Below are positions 7,809 to 16,912 of a stretch of 64,000 bases of DNA, piece by piece. The DNA is from Nostoc spongiaeforme FACHB-130. GTDB lineage: Bacteria > Cyanobacteriota > Cyanobacteriia > Cyanobacteriales > Nostocaceae. The stretch lies in contig NZ_JACJTB010000031.1 of assembly GCF_014698475.1 (NCBI RefSeq), positions 1-64,000 of the forward strand, read 5' to 3'. The translations under genes and the position numbers were made by a program. Numbering within the stretch: the stretch's first letter is position 1; every line of letters begins with the position of its first letter. The notes under the pieces are model-generated. The model was not told the DNA's origin. It ran no database searches and saw nothing but the letters and a program-made list of their open reading frames with translations.

Positions 7809-7983
7809 TCCAGATTTCAGTTTAGTACCACACGCACAAAGGTTGTCTGTGAAGAATGGGCATGAGGGTGTCCAAACCCTTGATTTTTCGTCTTACTGCG
7901 TCAGTCCTCAAGTTGATAAGTCAGTGTAATGAGAAGAATAAATTTTTTTTTGTCAAGTCTAGTTGACGTTTTGTAACAAATTT

Positions 7984-8001
7984 GTTAAATTTATTTACAT
8001 A
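7984..8001 (+). promoter_or_regulatory. Probable HLR1 (RpaB-binding) site upstream of psb34
   Basis: GTTAAATT-TA-TTTACATA matches the HLR1 pattern (two KTTACAWW half-sites separated by two bases) with one mismatch in the first half. It lies only 25 bases before the psb34 start, overlapping where the promoter should be; in known light-responsive genes this position is used for repression by RpaB in low light. A perfect 14-base palindrome (TAACAAATTTGTTA, 7974-7987) overlaps it. Binding is inferred. Confidence 0.5.
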
Positions 8002-8025
8002 AGTTAATAAGCAAGGAAAACAACT

Positions 8026-8196
8026 ATGTATACCACCGTTAATGAAGATGGCGTTTTAAATAACTATGCAACCGAACCCCAGATGTACTACGCTGAATAC
8101 CCAGCAATTTGGGAACAGCGTCGTTATGTTATCCAAGGCGCAGTTGCAAGTTTGTTTGTAACAGGTTTAGTATTATTCGGTTTTGCAGTTAGCTAA
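8026..8196 (+). CDS. psb34: Photosystem II assembly protein Psb34 (ssl1498 family, Hlip-like)
   Basis: A 56-residue single-span thylakoid membrane protein. The N-terminal half is soluble (MYTTVNEDGVLNNYATEPQ, followed by YYAEYPAIWEQRR), and residues about 34-54 form one hydrophobic helix ending FGFAVS. This sequence pattern is that of Psb34, a small light-harvesting-like protein that binds the CP47 side of photosystem II assembly intermediates. The start has AAGGAAAA ten bases upstream. A terminator follows at 8251. The HLR1-like site upstream suggests light-dependent control. The gene stands alone. Confidence 0.88.
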   Translation: MYTTVNEDGVLNNYATEPQMYYAEYPAIWEQRRYVIQGAVASLFVTGLVLFGFAVS

Positions 8197-8250
8197 GAGT
8201 TTTAGACTTCGGTATCGGTATCTCCCATCGACATTCAGACCTTCTCGTTG

Positions 8251-8279
8251 AACCTCGGTTAGTTTCGCCGGGGTTTTTT
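8251..8279 (+). terminator. Rho-independent terminator of psb34
   Basis: AACCTCGG pairs with CCGGGGTT (one G-T pair) across a 10-base loop and runs into TTTTTT. It lies 55 bases after the psb34 stop. Confidence 0.8.
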
Positions 8280-8285
8280 GTTATC

Positions 8286-8316
8286 AAACAGAATTCAGGA
8301 GTCAGAATTCAGAATT
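8286..8316. repeat. GAATTCAGGAGTCAGAATTC-type short repeat
   Basis: This copy reads CAGAATTCAGGAGTCAGAATTCAGAATT. Related copies occur at 26218-26277, 36330-36362, 37600-37628 and 39935-39962. All lie between genes. Confidence 0.7.
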
Positions 8317-8379
8317 AAATTGTATGTGACACTTCGACAAGTTCCCTTAGACAAGCTCAGGACATCGCTCCTAAATTCG

Positions 8380-8967
8380 TCAATCATTGATAACAGTAGG
8401 GAAAATCCGATTCAAGTCCAAGATAATATCTTCAAACCCAGGAATGGCGACGGAATGATGAGGTAAGGAAATTTGTTTGCTGAGATAGTTAAATTTACCT
8501 TGAGCATTTTGATAAGGTTGATTGTAACGCTCAAGCTGACGCGCATTTAAATTGACAATCCAATAATGAGAAATTCCGGCTTCTGCGTAGATTTCTAGTT
8601 TTGTGGTTTGGTCGTAATCTAAGGTTGTGTCTGAGATTTCAATCACCAAAAAAATATCTTCGGGATAGGGATGATGACTGAGATAATCTTCATCCATTCC
8701 GCGTGCGATCGCTACATCTGGTTCAGGTTCACTTTGATTTGGTAAAGTAATTGGATCTTGGCCGCGAATGACGGCGCGATCGCCAAGCAATCGATCTAGT
8801 TGCCGACATAAAATAGAACCACAAACTGTATGCGGCGTTCCCTTGGCTACCATTTGGATCAATTCTCCGCGAATTAATTCAATGTGATCATTCTCCTGCA
8901 AAAATCCCAATTCAATCAGCCGATGATACTCATCAATAGAGAATCGCTTGGTTGTTACAACACTCAT
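8380..8967 (-). CDS. Uma2 family protein (DUF820, predicted restriction-like endonuclease fold)
   Basis: A 195-residue Uma2 protein, first of three in this window. Family features in order: TTKRFSIDEYHRLIELGFLQ near the start, then IELIRGELIQM, PEPDVAIARG (about residue 90), EDIFLVIEISDTTLDYD (about 107-123) and KLEIYAEAGISHYWIVNL. The conserved aspartate, glutamate and the D-x(n)-ExS-K pattern resemble a PD-(D/E)XK nuclease core, but no biological role has been proven for most members. ATG 8967 is preferred over a TTG two codons upstream. Uma2 genes are greatly expanded in filamentous cyanobacteria. Confidence 0.88.
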   Translation of the reverse strand: MSVVTTKRFSIDEYHRLIELGFLQENDHIELIRGELIQMVAKGTPHTVCGSILCRQLDRLLGDRAVIRGQDPITLPNQSEPEPDVAIARGMDEDYLSHHPYPEDIFLVIEISDTTLDYDQTTKLEIYAEAGISHYWIVNLNARQLERYNQPYQNAQGKFNYLSKQISLPHHSVAIPGFEDIILDLNRIFPTVIND

Positions 8968-9009
8968 AACCAATCGCTAATTTTAGTGTTACTTGTACCC
9001 TAGCTCAGA

Positions 9010-10191
9010 TTAAACAGACTCAGAACTCAAAGCCGCAAATTGCTGCCAACACAGGTATAAAGCGCGGGGTACATGAAAACATCCCTTCCATTTACCACCT
9101 TTGAGATTTAATAGCACTTCTCCACGCCGATTGAGATAGCCGAACCACTCTCCATATTCGGGATCTGCAAAGTGCTTCCAGGCGTAATCGTGCATTTTTT
9201 CATACCATTTCCAGCAAGCTGCACGTTTTGTCAGGCGATAACCCATTGCTAATGCAACTAACGATTCTAGATGTACCCACCACAACTTTTGATCCCATTC
9301 CAATTGCTGTGGCGGATGTCTATCAGCATCCATAAAGTAATACAAGCCGCCGTATTCTTCATCCCAAGCAAAATTTAAAATGTTCAGCACCACATCAACA
9401 GCTTGGTTAATGGTTTGAAGATCATTTTTCCGACGGGCGATATCCATAATAAACCACATCGCTTCAATACCATGACCGGGATTAATTAATCTGCCTTCAA
9501 AACAATTGATGTGGGAACCATCGGGGGCAACATTTTCATACATTAGTCCTCGTTCTTGGTCGAGGAAATCACTCATCACTTCCTGAACAGTTGTGGCTAA
9601 AACACTCTCTAAAGTTTCACTGGGAAGTAACCATTCCATTTCGAGAGTCAGGTTAGCTAAAATCATCGGCACAGCCAAAGCTTTCATTGGTCTTGTACCG
9701 GGATAAGTTTTAGTATATTTCCCTTTGGGATGATCTTTGCGACGCAAGACATTATTGTAAGCTTGCATTGCCACATCTTTCGCCCACTCTTCACCAGAGG
9801 CTAAAGCATATTGGCTGAATGCCATCGCCGCAAAGCAATCAGAGAAAATATTGTAAGGCTGGACTAGGGGTTGACCTTCGCGCGTCAGGGCAAAATACCA
9901 ATTTCCTTCGTCATCTCTGCCATGTTGAGAAAGAAATTTAGCACCATTGCTGGCGATTTTCAGCCAATTTTCTCGTTTTTCTAATTGGTTGCACAACATT
10001 GAAAAAGTCCAGACTTGGCGGTTTTGCAACCAGATAAATTTGTCGGTGTCGTAAACTTGGCCTCCCCGATTTAAGCAGGTAAAGTAACCGCCTTGTTCAG
10101 AGTCCAATGAGTGCTTTTCCCAAAATGGGAGTACGTCATTCAGAAGTGCGTTTTTGTACAGTTCCGCCAATGCGTTGAAGTCGTACTCCAT
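9010..10191 (-). CDS. AGE family epimerase/isomerase (N-acylglucosamine 2-epimerase)
   Basis: About 393 residues with the (alpha/alpha)6-barrel pattern of N-acetyl-D-glucosamine 2-epimerases, which interconvert GlcNAc and ManNAc in sialic acid and surface sugar metabolism. Seen are [15 protein letters not shown] (about residue 55), [16 protein letters not shown] (about 240) with the catalytic-type histidine, EEYGGLYYF and [13 protein letters not shown] (about 305). Length agrees with the characterised Anabaena enzyme (388 residues). ATG 10191 ([11 protein letters not shown]) is preferred; other ATG codons lie up to 10215. Substrate could instead be another hexose. It lies near the glycan gene region but not in an operon with it. 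Confidence 0.87.
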   Translation of the reverse strand: MEYDFNALAELYKNALLNDVLPFWEKHSLDSEQGGYFTCLNRGGQVYDTDKFIWLQNRQVWTFSMLCNQLEKRENWLKIASNGAKFLSQHGRDDEGNWYFALTREGQPLVQPYNIFSDCFAAMAFSQYALASGEEWAKDVAMQAYNNVLRRKDHPKGKYTKTYPGTRPMKALAVPMILANLTLEMEWLLPSETLESVLATTVQEVMSDFLDQERGLMYENVAPDGSHINCFEGRLINPGHGIEAMWFIMDIARRKNDLQTINQAVDVVLNILNFAWDEEYGGLYYFMDADRHPPQQLEWDQKLWWVHLESLVALAMGYRLTKRAACWKWYEKMHDYAWKHFADPEYGEWFGYLNRRGEVLLNLKGGKWKGCFHVPRALYLCWQQFAALSSESV

Positions 10192-10235
10192 AAGTTTACG
10201 CTTTTGTATCATCACCCAAAGTCGCAGAGAGTTAA

Positions 10236-10910
10236 TTAACTATTATCTATATCAGTTTGGGAGCGATCGCGCCACATTTCAATTCCCGCTACTAACCAAG
10301 CACCTTGGGTTTGATTGCAGGCTGTAGCATATTTGTGTTCGCCGCCGAAACGACCTTTTTTTAACCATAGGTTGTAGTCGGGCATCATTTGATCTCGTGC
10401 CATTGTTAGCATGTGTTGATATGCACCTCTAACTTTTAATGTAGGCAGACAACGATAACGATATTTAGTTTCAAATAGACATCCAACTTTTGTGACTATT
10501 GTTAAATCAGTGGGTGTTAACTCTAAACGAATAATCCGACTACCAACCAGCAAAAACATCCAACCTAGAATGCCGAAGAGAGCAAATATAGTTATCATCC
10601 CCAGAAAATTCCACTTTTCTAGTGAGATTTTAATGGCAAATACAACGCCAAATCCAAAATGAGCATAGCCAAATAAAATCATAGTAATTTCTATTGCGGT
10701 CAGACGATGTGGTAAATAGATTCGACTTACATTTGGTTCATCTTCCAACCTTAGATTCAGTTCGGCATTGGGAATAGACCAACGCCATGCTTCAGAATTA
10801 GCCCTAGAAATTTCTGCGTAGTTAATTACAGGGTAATCGTCATGGGCTAGATGCCATCGCTTCCATAAGTTCAGCGCCTCTAACACCAATCTCACAATGC
10901 TATATGCCAT
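10236..10910 (-). CDS. Hypothetical membrane protein
   Basis: A 224-residue protein that I do not recognise. Two adjacent hydrophobic segments (about residues 73-92 and 101-125) divide a soluble N-terminal part from a C-terminal part containing [17 protein letters not shown] and a final block rich in glycine and tryptophan. The two segments look like a membrane hairpin with both ends in the cytoplasm. It lies 20 bases after the AGE epimerase start on the same strand, so they could be co-transcribed with this gene first. No catalytic motif is evident. Confidence 0.72.
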   Translation of the reverse strand: MAYSIVRLVLEALNLWKRWHLAHDDYPVINYAEISRANSEAWRWSIPNAELNLRLEDEPNVSRIYLPHRLTAIEITMILFGYAHFGFGVVFAIKISLEKWNFLGMITIFALFGILGWMFLLVGSRIIRLELTPTDLTIVTKVGCLFETKYRYRCLPTLKVRGAYQHMLTMARDQMMPDYNLWLKKGRFGGEHKYATACNQTQGAWLVAGIEMWRDRSQTDIDNS

Positions 10911-11212
10911 AGTGATGATTTTTTATACTTAGACATGAAAAATTTATTATAGGCCAATCATTTAATCCTTTATATATCAAGATTGAAAAAAAGATTATAC
11001 TGAAAGTCCAAGTATAATAAGTTTTATATACTTCAATTACCAATCGGCGGTTGAATAATTGTAGCGATCGCCCTACCATACCTCATCAAACTTTAGATTT
11101 ACTCAAAATAAAATCAGTGTAATCAGTTGTACAATCTCTCTCATGTATGACGATACCTGCCGATTCCTTGCCGAACACTTCTCGGCCGACTTCGCTAGTT
11201 GGCTGTGAGGTT

Positions 11213-11494
11213 ATGCTAGAGATAGATTTAAAGATTATTAATAGGTTGGACAGCACAAATATTGAACTTGAAGAGCGATGGATCAAGGCTTGGAACGATT
11301 TATTTGATATTGTTGGAGAGATATATCAAGTGAATTGCTTACTGCCTGACGGGTCTGTTGTAGATATTGAAACCTGCAAGGGTTGGTTACAAGAGTCAGC
11401 ATATCAAGACTACTGTTTGAAAGTTGAAGAGGGTTGGGTTAGAGGAAAACGCGGCGTTGTGGTTTTTCGTTTCAAAAAAGGTGAATCGCTATAA
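11213..11494 (+). CDS. Hypothetical protein
   Basis: A frame of 93 residues starting MLEIDLKIIN. It is acidic, probably soluble, with tryptophans spread through ERWIKAWNDLF, CKGWLQES and EEGWVRG. The frame is open back to 11147, but those extra 22 residues are proline/serine rich and look like non-coding sequence, so I prefer ATG 11213. No domain is recognised. It may be a remnant; the region to the right (11495-11894) has no intact gene. Confidence 0.45.
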   Translation: MLEIDLKIINRLDSTNIELEERWIKAWNDLFDIVGEIYQVNCLLPDGSVVDIETCKGWLQESAYQDYCLKVEEGWVRGKRGVVVFRFKKGESL

Positions 11495-11894
11495 TTTTGA
11501 ATTAGACTCAGCAGCACCGCAGCTATGCAAATTACGCTAAACTTGACGAGTCTATCCTTAACAAAGCCTTTGAACTTAGGAATCTTTCTACGCAAAAGAC
11601 ATTGGTAGGTTTTGCTCTGAAAGAACTTGTAAGATCGTGCCGTAAGAAAAACTTTATCGCGTCATCACAAAAAGGTTATTGGTGTTGTTGCCAAAGCGAT
11701 CGCCGCACACAATGTTAGCTGCTGAGGTTGTGCAGTGGGATAAAGAGTTTCGGTGTTTTATCTTAAATTGTGATGCAGAAGTTGTCTGCGTCATTCTGAT
11801 GTGTCACTTGCCAGCCTCATCATAATAAGACTTATGAAATAACTTTAGGATACAATTTCTGTAATAGCTGATAGCTGTTTGGGCTGTATTTGTT
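11495..11894. other. Gap without supported gene
   Basis: No frame with a credible start and composition is visible. HIP1 sites occur. The right end should hold the promoter of the DUF433 gene. The stretch looks like decayed sequence next to a damaged toxin-antitoxin pair. Confidence 0.5.
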
Positions 11895-12119
11895 ATGGCA
11901 TCAACGTCCCGTATCGTTCATAGCGATCCTGACATCTTAGGTGGAACCCCTGTTTTTGTTGGAACCCGTGTGCCAATGAAAACCTTACTTGACTATCTTG
12001 AGGCTGGTGATTCATTAGAAGTATTTCTAGACCATTTCCCCAGTGTCAGTCGAGAACAGGCGATCGCAGCCCTTGAATTAGCAAAGGAAATGTTGACAGC
12101 CTATGCGAATTCTGCTTGA
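11895..12119 (+). CDS. DUF433 family antitoxin (VapB-like)
   Basis: A 74-residue protein with the DUF433 signature: IVHSDPDILGGTPVFVGTRVP (residues 7-27, here split by variable positions), then LLDYLEAGDSLEVFLDHFP and a C-terminal helix with AIAALELAKEML. DUF433 proteins form a winged helix-like domain and are usually the antitoxin next to a DUF5615 PIN-like toxin. Here the toxin frame begins inside the end of this gene but stops after 16 codons, so the antitoxin is orphaned. It may also act as a DNA-binding repressor of its own promoter, as is common. Confidence 0.88.
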   Translation: MASTSRIVHSDPDILGGTPVFVGTRVPMKTLLDYLEAGDSLEVFLDHFPSVSREQAIAALELAKEMLTAYANSA

Positions 12120-12153
12120 TGAGTGTGCGCCACGTCCGTTAAAGCGTGATTGA
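12103..12153 (+). pseudogene. Truncated DUF5615 PIN-like toxin
   Basis: An ATG overlapping the DUF433 stop opens MRILLDECAPRPLKRD and then meets TGA. This 16-residue start is characteristic of DUF5615 toxins, which usually continue for about 100 residues. No continuation is seen downstream to 12215. The toxin is therefore inactivated by deletion or nonsense mutation plus loss of the remainder. Confidence 0.75.
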
Positions 12154-12214
12154 AGTTGGAGGTTCCTGAAAGTTGTGTAAGCGATCGCAACATCACCAGA
12201 ACTTCCCAGTTAAT

Positions 12215-13354
12215 TTAACGCATTGGGGCGGTGGGAGTTTTGATGAGTAAAACTTCTTGTGTATTCATAACGGTACGGGTGCTATAGTTTTTGACTAATT
12301 CACGATACACATTCATTGTTTCTTCATGCACTCTTGCTGCTTTGAAGCGTTCTAAATTTTGTTTGGCGCGGTTTTGCCAATATTGGAGTTGTACAGGATC
12401 ACCAAGTAATTGCGTGAGAACATTGGCTAAGGTTTGACTGTCTTTTGGTGGTACAAGAATGCCAGCTTGACGATGATCTAATGTTTCGGGAATGCCGTCT
12501 ACATCACTGGCAACAATAGCACAGCCAGCTTCTCTTGCTTCTGTTAAGACTAAACCAAAAGATTCGCAGTAGGAAGCCAAAACAAAGATATCACTAGCCA
12601 GCATATAACGTTGGGGTTCTGGCTGAAAACCTTCAAAATGAATGCGTTGACGTAGTTTGCCGCAGGGTATGTTGTTTACTATTGCTTCAAAGATAGAACG
12701 ATCTGGGCCGTCACCAACTAAATATAAGTGTGCTGCGGGGAAGTTGGGGGCAATTTTGGTAAATGCGGTGATTAACTCTGCAATGCCTTTACGAGTATAC
12801 ATCCCGGCAACGGTGGTGATAGCTGGACGATGTAAGGGTAGGGGTTGGTAATCTTGAATGCTGGGGTGGCGAGGACTACCTAATGTGCCGTTGGCAACTA
12901 CGCATAATTTATTCTCAGGTATACCACGACGCACCATAGAATTATATACGGCTTGGCTGACGGCTATGACTCGATCTGCCAATCCCATTAAGACAGCACT
13001 ACGTTGAAACTCGTTGTGGACTGTAGAGACTAAATGATAGTTGTAAGCTTTGCGTAAAACTCCGGCGAGTACAACGCCTGTCATCATATGTGCATGGATA
13101 ATATCTGGCTGAAATTGCTGGATAATCTCTTTAAAACGCCAAGCAGCTTTAATTAAGTTGAGGGGTTGTCTGGATTGATTGAGGTGGAAGTGTTTGATGT
13201 TATGTTGTGCTAGTAAAATTTCAAATCCACCGCCAGCCGAAGCAACAGCTACATCATGTCCATCTTGTGATTGTAGACAGGCTAAATCTACTGCTACATT
13301 CACAATTCCATTACCAATTTTTTCTACGTGATTTGTAATATGTAATATTTTCAT
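12215..13354 (-). CDS. Glycosyltransferase family 4
   Basis: A 379-residue GT-B glycosyltransferase that transfers an activated sugar to a cell-surface glycan or lipid carrier. The N-terminal domain has MKILHITNHVEKIGNGI and IIHAHMMTGVVLAGVLR (about residues 87-103). The C-terminal domain has VAGMYTRKGIAELI, LYLVGDGPDR and the nucleotide-sugar E-x7-E motif in CESFGLVLTEAREAGC (about 288). Its specific donor and acceptor cannot be read from sequence. It is the first of three GT4 genes in the 12-20 kb region and is on the same strand as a PIG-L deacetylase gene 190 bases upstream. Confidence 0.92.
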   Translation of the reverse strand: MKILHITNHVEKIGNGIVNVAVDLACLQSQDGHDVAVASAGGGFEILLAQHNIKHFHLNQSRQPLNLIKAAWRFKEIIQQFQPDIIHAHMMTGVVLAGVLRKAYNYHLVSTVHNEFQRSAVLMGLADRVIAVSQAVYNSMVRRGIPENKLCVVANGTLGSPRHPSIQDYQPLPLHRPAITTVAGMYTRKGIAELITAFTKIAPNFPAAHLYLVGDGPDRSIFEAIVNNIPCGKLRQRIHFEGFQPEPQRYMLASDIFVLASYCESFGLVLTEAREAGCAIVASDVDGIPETLDHRQAGILVPPKDSQTLANVLTQLLGDPVQLQYWQNRAKQNLERFKAARVHEETMNVYRELVKNYSTRTVMNTQEVLLIKTPTAPMR

Positions 13355-13419
13355 AGGATGTTTTCTCTACAGATGTAATTGATAGGAAAGAATTCAGAAT
13401 GCAGAATCCAGTTAAGAGA

Positions 13420-13500
13420 ATAGTAGGTTGGGTGTAGCGATAGCGTAACCCAACAGAGTATGCGTGAATGTTGGGTTCCGTTCCTCCACCCAACCTACAC
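13420..13500. repeat. GTAGGTTGGGT...ACCCAACCTAC inverted repeat element
   Basis: GTAGGTTGGGT at about 13422 is the reverse complement of ACCCAACCTAC at about 13488, and a second internal pair (TAACCCAACA and TGTTGGGTT) is present. The whole 75-base unit can fold on itself. This looks like a small palindromic element common in cyanobacterial intergenic DNA. Confidence 0.7.
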
Positions 13501-13543
13501 CAATCGAAGTTTTTAGCCTTAACTGAACTGTATTGGATAATAA

Positions 13544-14329
13544 TTAAGATTCAATTTTAAAAAATATCTCATAAGCACCTAAGAAGCGATTAACAAAGCC
13601 AGACGGTAAGCTTTCAAGCTGAGAGGTATAGGCTGCGATCGCCTGATTTTTCTGCTGCTGTACTGAGGTAATAGAAAAACTATAAGCGGTGGCTATATCT
13701 GATAATTTGAGCATAATAAATAATGGCGCTCTCCAGAATAACCAAATTGGATACTGGAAAATTTCAACATTAATTTTTGCTTGCTTAATTGCTGCTTTTA
13801 CTAATGGATATGTTGCTTCATGATCTCGATGACAGTCTTTGCGATGTGGTAGATAAACTTCCTCTGGCTGATAATGTTTGAGTAGTGCCGTAATTTGGGC
13901 GATCGCTGCTTGTTTTTCTTCACTATTTAAAGCTTGTAAATACCCATCAGCTTTATCTAAAAAGTGAATTGCTGATGTCTCGACACCCAAAATATTTAAG
14001 GCTTTAATTGCTTCTTGTTTACGGGTTTGAATAATTTTGTTTCTTGATTCTGCATCTATATCTCTTGAACCTTGACCATTGGTTAAAAACACCACTATTA
14101 CTGGAATATTCTGCTCACGTTTATAAGCAATCATTCCTCCACAGCCAAATGTTTCATCATCTTGATGGGGAGAAAATACCATTACAGATTTTTGGTTAAA
14201 TTTTAATGACTGACTGCTTTGTAATAAAATCCAACGTGTTATCAAGCTGGAGTGAATATATTGCATCCGTTCCAGCACAATAGTTGGCACTAGTTTTTGT
14301 AATTGTTGTAAATAAGTTTTTATCTGCAT
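13544..14329 (-). CDS. PIG-L family deacetylase
   Basis: A 261-residue zinc-dependent N-deacetylase of the PIG-L/LmbE family, which removes acetyl groups from GlcNAc-containing glycolipids or related substrates. The metal-binding motif PHQDDE is at about residue 53, and the third ligand appears in CHRDHEAT (about 165). Both are intact, so the enzyme should be active. Position next to glycosyltransferases suggests glycan modification; the real substrate is unknown. The minus-strand promoter would lie in the 14330-14698 gap. Confidence 0.88.
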   Translation of the reverse strand: MQIKTYLQQLQKLVPTIVLERMQYIHSSLITRWILLQSSQSLKFNQKSVMVFSPHQDDETFGCGGMIAYKREQNIPVIVVFLTNGQGSRDIDAESRNKIIQTRKQEAIKALNILGVETSAIHFLDKADGYLQALNSEEKQAAIAQITALLKHYQPEEVYLPHRKDCHRDHEATYPLVKAAIKQAKINVEIFQYPIWLFWRAPLFIMLKLSDIATAYSFSITSVQQQKNQAIAAYTSQLESLPSGFVNRFLGAYEIFFKIES

Positions 14330-14698
14330 ATATATTTAGGTAAACAATCTGGGTATATTGATAATCTATGATGATTAGCAAATTAAATTAGAGCTATATT
14401 CTCTATACTTTTTATTTCTGATTTTTCAGCTTGTTTTTGGCGACTGTACATAAACTTTATGCGGCGGTTCTAGTAAAATGTATTTAGTATGATAATTCAC
14501 TTCTGACAGAGAATAAAGATAATCTGTTTATTTATTTGATGAAAAAATAGCATTCAATGTAAAGCAATTTCTATTATTAATAAATATTGAGTTTTGGTAG
14601 CAATATAATACAATTTTCATCGGTTTGTTTGCATAAACAGATCCCCGACTTCTTAAAGAAGTCGGGGATCTAAAACACAATCACTTTTACAAGAAAAG
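14330..14698. other. Intergenic gap
   Basis: AT-rich DNA between two minus-strand genes. The PIG-L promoter should lie near 14340-14480. A palindromic terminator-like repeat sits at 14640-14670. No gene is seen. Confidence 0.6.
14640..14670. terminator. Palindromic hairpin ending the NHL-protein gene
   Basis: GATCCCCGACTTCTT and AAGAAGTCGGGGATC form a perfect 15-bp stem with one loop base, 29 bases after the minus-strand stop at 14699. The core CCCGACTTCTT palindrome recurs at 21395-21423, so it is a repeat used as a terminator. Confidence 0.7.
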
Positions 14699-16912
14699 CT
14701 AACTTTTGAAGCGATACATAATTACTTTCCCTTTCCAATTTTCTTCTACAAACACTACATATTCACCATTAGAACGTCGCAAAGCGCGGATACCTTGGGG
14801 TATATCAATCCAACCACTTTCGCCTGCAACTTCTGTTCCTGGTTTTAGTGTTTTGACAGTAGCGCCTGTTTTGGCATTGTAAACATAAACTTCTGCGGTT
14901 TTCATTTTCACCGCAAATACATAGTCACCAGCAACACTCATCGCGGCGGTGGCGACTTCGCGCTTACCTGTAGTGTCGTGGGGAACGACAACCCGCCACC
15001 GGAGTGTGGGATTATTACCTTTACGCCAATTATCAAAGCGGAGAATTTCGGAACCGACGACTCCGCTATCATCACCGATCGCAGGATGATCAACCGTAAA
15101 GCCTGATAAATACATCGTATCAGTTTCGGGAAAGTATTCGATGCGGCGGACATCGGTAATCATGCTAGGAGTTTTTTGCTTCTCCATAGAACTATAGCTA
15201 TAGATGGGATTTCCATGCTTATCAAGTCCTTGTAAGGGATAGTGGCGAATTCCAATTCCATCTTGAGTGCGTAAAGCTTTCCAAATATTACCTTTACTAT
15301 CAACCCACCAACCACCCAAGTAGGGATAATCTTCACTTTGATCATACTCACCTTGATCAAATTTACCGTTACCGTTGCGATCGCCCCAAATCCATTCTCC
15401 TTTATTTGGTTGATAAGGAGGCCAATTTCCACTAATGGATTTTTCTCCACCGCCATGTGTCCCAACAAACATTCCAGCCGGAATCGCAATCTTACCATCC
15501 TTCCCAGAGTCGAAGCGGTAAATTTGCATAAAGCTGGCATACATATTTGTTAGGTACAAAAACCGCTTACCTTGAATGCGGCGAACAAAGGTAGCGTCTG
15601 GAGAAGTATGTAAGCGGGGATCTTGGGGATATTTGAAGGGATTTAAGGTGTAAGCTTTGTAAGTCCATTGCTTCCCTGAAGGTTGGTTATAGTCCATCAA
15701 GTAGTGTTCTTGTTTGGTGAACACTTCTAAAGCATCGGTTTTGGGATCTGCGTCGGCGTTATCCACAAATAATAATCCGTGTAATTGCCATATTGGTTTC
15801 CCTGATGCAGAAAACTTGCGTAAATCTGTACCTGAGTTGTTAAATCCATTACTATTAACATAGATATTCCCGGAACTATCTGAACCCACTCCGGTAATTC
15901 CATATAGTTTTAATGGTTGCACTTCTCCCGGTGTACCCGCATAAACCCCGCCTTTAATTCCAAAAGTGCCAACCTGCACAGGCTGATTTTTGATGTTGTA
16001 AATTAATACTTGCTGACGTTGACTGTTATCTGCAACTAAAAGTCTACCTTGATGATCAATGGCGATCGCAGTTGGTTTAGGAATATTGGTAATTTGTGAC
16101 GCTAATAACTTACCTGTAGGGGAATAGCGCGAAATTTTGTTTTGGTTGTGAATCACCCAGAGATTTGCTTGTTTATCAATAGCGATCGCACCAGGACGCA
16201 CTACACTAAAACTACGTAGTTCCTGCATAGTTTCGCTATTGTAAACGCGAATTTTATTCGTTGCTGAATCACTCACATATAACTCATTTCCCGCAGTTGC
16301 TAATCCAGTAACTTCACTTTGATTACTGATAATTAACATACTTTTATCCCAACCCCTTCCCCCATTAAAAGGTGCTGGTTTTCCCTCTAAGTTATAGCGT
16401 CTGACAGTGTACCAAGTCGTCTTATCTGGGGGATAATCTTGATCTGTTTTGCCAACTGAACCTTGTGCTAAGGCAATATAAATATATTTACTATTGGCTG
16501 TGACTGCTTTACCACCAGTGCGACTCCAGCCGTGAGTATCTTCCACAATGCCAATTACATTGCCATCTTTATATATACCTGCTTCTCTCCCAGCTTCATC
16601 CCAATGACTGTTAGTATAAACTGTGCCATCTGGTGCAACATACATTGCTTCAATATTATTTTGTACCCACTTATTTCCACCGCCAAAACTATTACCTATC
16701 CAAGAAGTTTTATAGGTACTAGCTGCTACTCCTGTAACGCTGATTTCAGTGGTTATATCAAGGGAAAAAGCTAGAAATATCACAGCTATTCCCATCAGCA
16801 TAAAAGAAATTGGTTTGAACTGTCGATTATTGCCTAACTTGAATATTTTTTGAATGTATTTATGCAGTTGTTGATTGATTTTCAGCAACTTGTTATGTGT
16901 ATTTTTTGGCAT
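14699..16912 (-). CDS. Secreted NHL/SMP-30-like beta-propeller protein
   Basis: A 737-residue protein with one N-terminal hydrophobic segment (about residues 36-60) serving as signal or membrane anchor. The outside part is full of propeller-like repeats: GIAIDKQANLWVIH, AIAIDHQGRLLVAD, GVGSDSSGNIYVNS and GWWVDSKGNIWKAL, each with the NHL/SMP-30 pattern. DRNGNGKFDQGEYD near residue 525 resembles a calcium-binding EF-hand loop. The fold suggests a large sugar- or protein-binding scaffold or a lyase outside the membrane. Location beside glycosyltransferases fits exopolysaccharide binding, export or trimming. No precise function is recognised. Confidence 0.75.
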   Translation of the reverse strand: MPKNTHNKLLKINQQLHKYIQKIFKLGNNRQFKPISFMLMGIAVIFLAFSLDITTEISVTGVAASTYKTSWIGNSFGGGNKWVQNNIEAMYVAPDGTVYTNSHWDEAGREAGIYKDGNVIGIVEDTHGWSRTGGKAVTANSKYIYIALAQGSVGKTDQDYPPDKTTWYTVRRYNLEGKPAPFNGGRGWDKSMLIISNQSEVTGLATAGNELYVSDSATNKIRVYNSETMQELRSFSVVRPGAIAIDKQANLWVIHNQNKISRYSPTGKLLASQITNIPKPTAIAIDHQGRLLVADNSQRQQVLIYNIKNQPVQVGTFGIKGGVYAGTPGEVQPLKLYGITGVGSDSSGNIYVNSNGFNNSGTDLRKFSASGKPIWQLHGLLFVDNADADPKTDALEVFTKQEHYLMDYNQPSGKQWTYKAYTLNPFKYPQDPRLHTSPDATFVRRIQGKRFLYLTNMYASFMQIYRFDSGKDGKIAIPAGMFVGTHGGGEKSISGNWPPYQPNKGEWIWGDRNGNGKFDQGEYDQSEDYPYLGGWWVDSKGNIWKALRTQDGIGIRHYPLQGLDKHGNPIYSYSSMEKQKTPSMITDVRRIEYFPETDTMYLSGFTVDHPAIGDDSGVVGSEILRFDNWRKGNNPTLRWRVVVPHDTTGKREVATAAMSVAGDYVFAVKMKTAEVYVYNAKTGATVKTLKPGTEVAGESGWIDIPQGIRALRRSNGEYVVFVEENWKGKVIMYRFKS

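Noticed and set aside
11410-11595. Minus-strand frame with a hydrophobic segment
   Set aside because: It overlaps the end of the gene at 11213 on the other strand, has no ribosome site and no recognisable composition; best read as chance.
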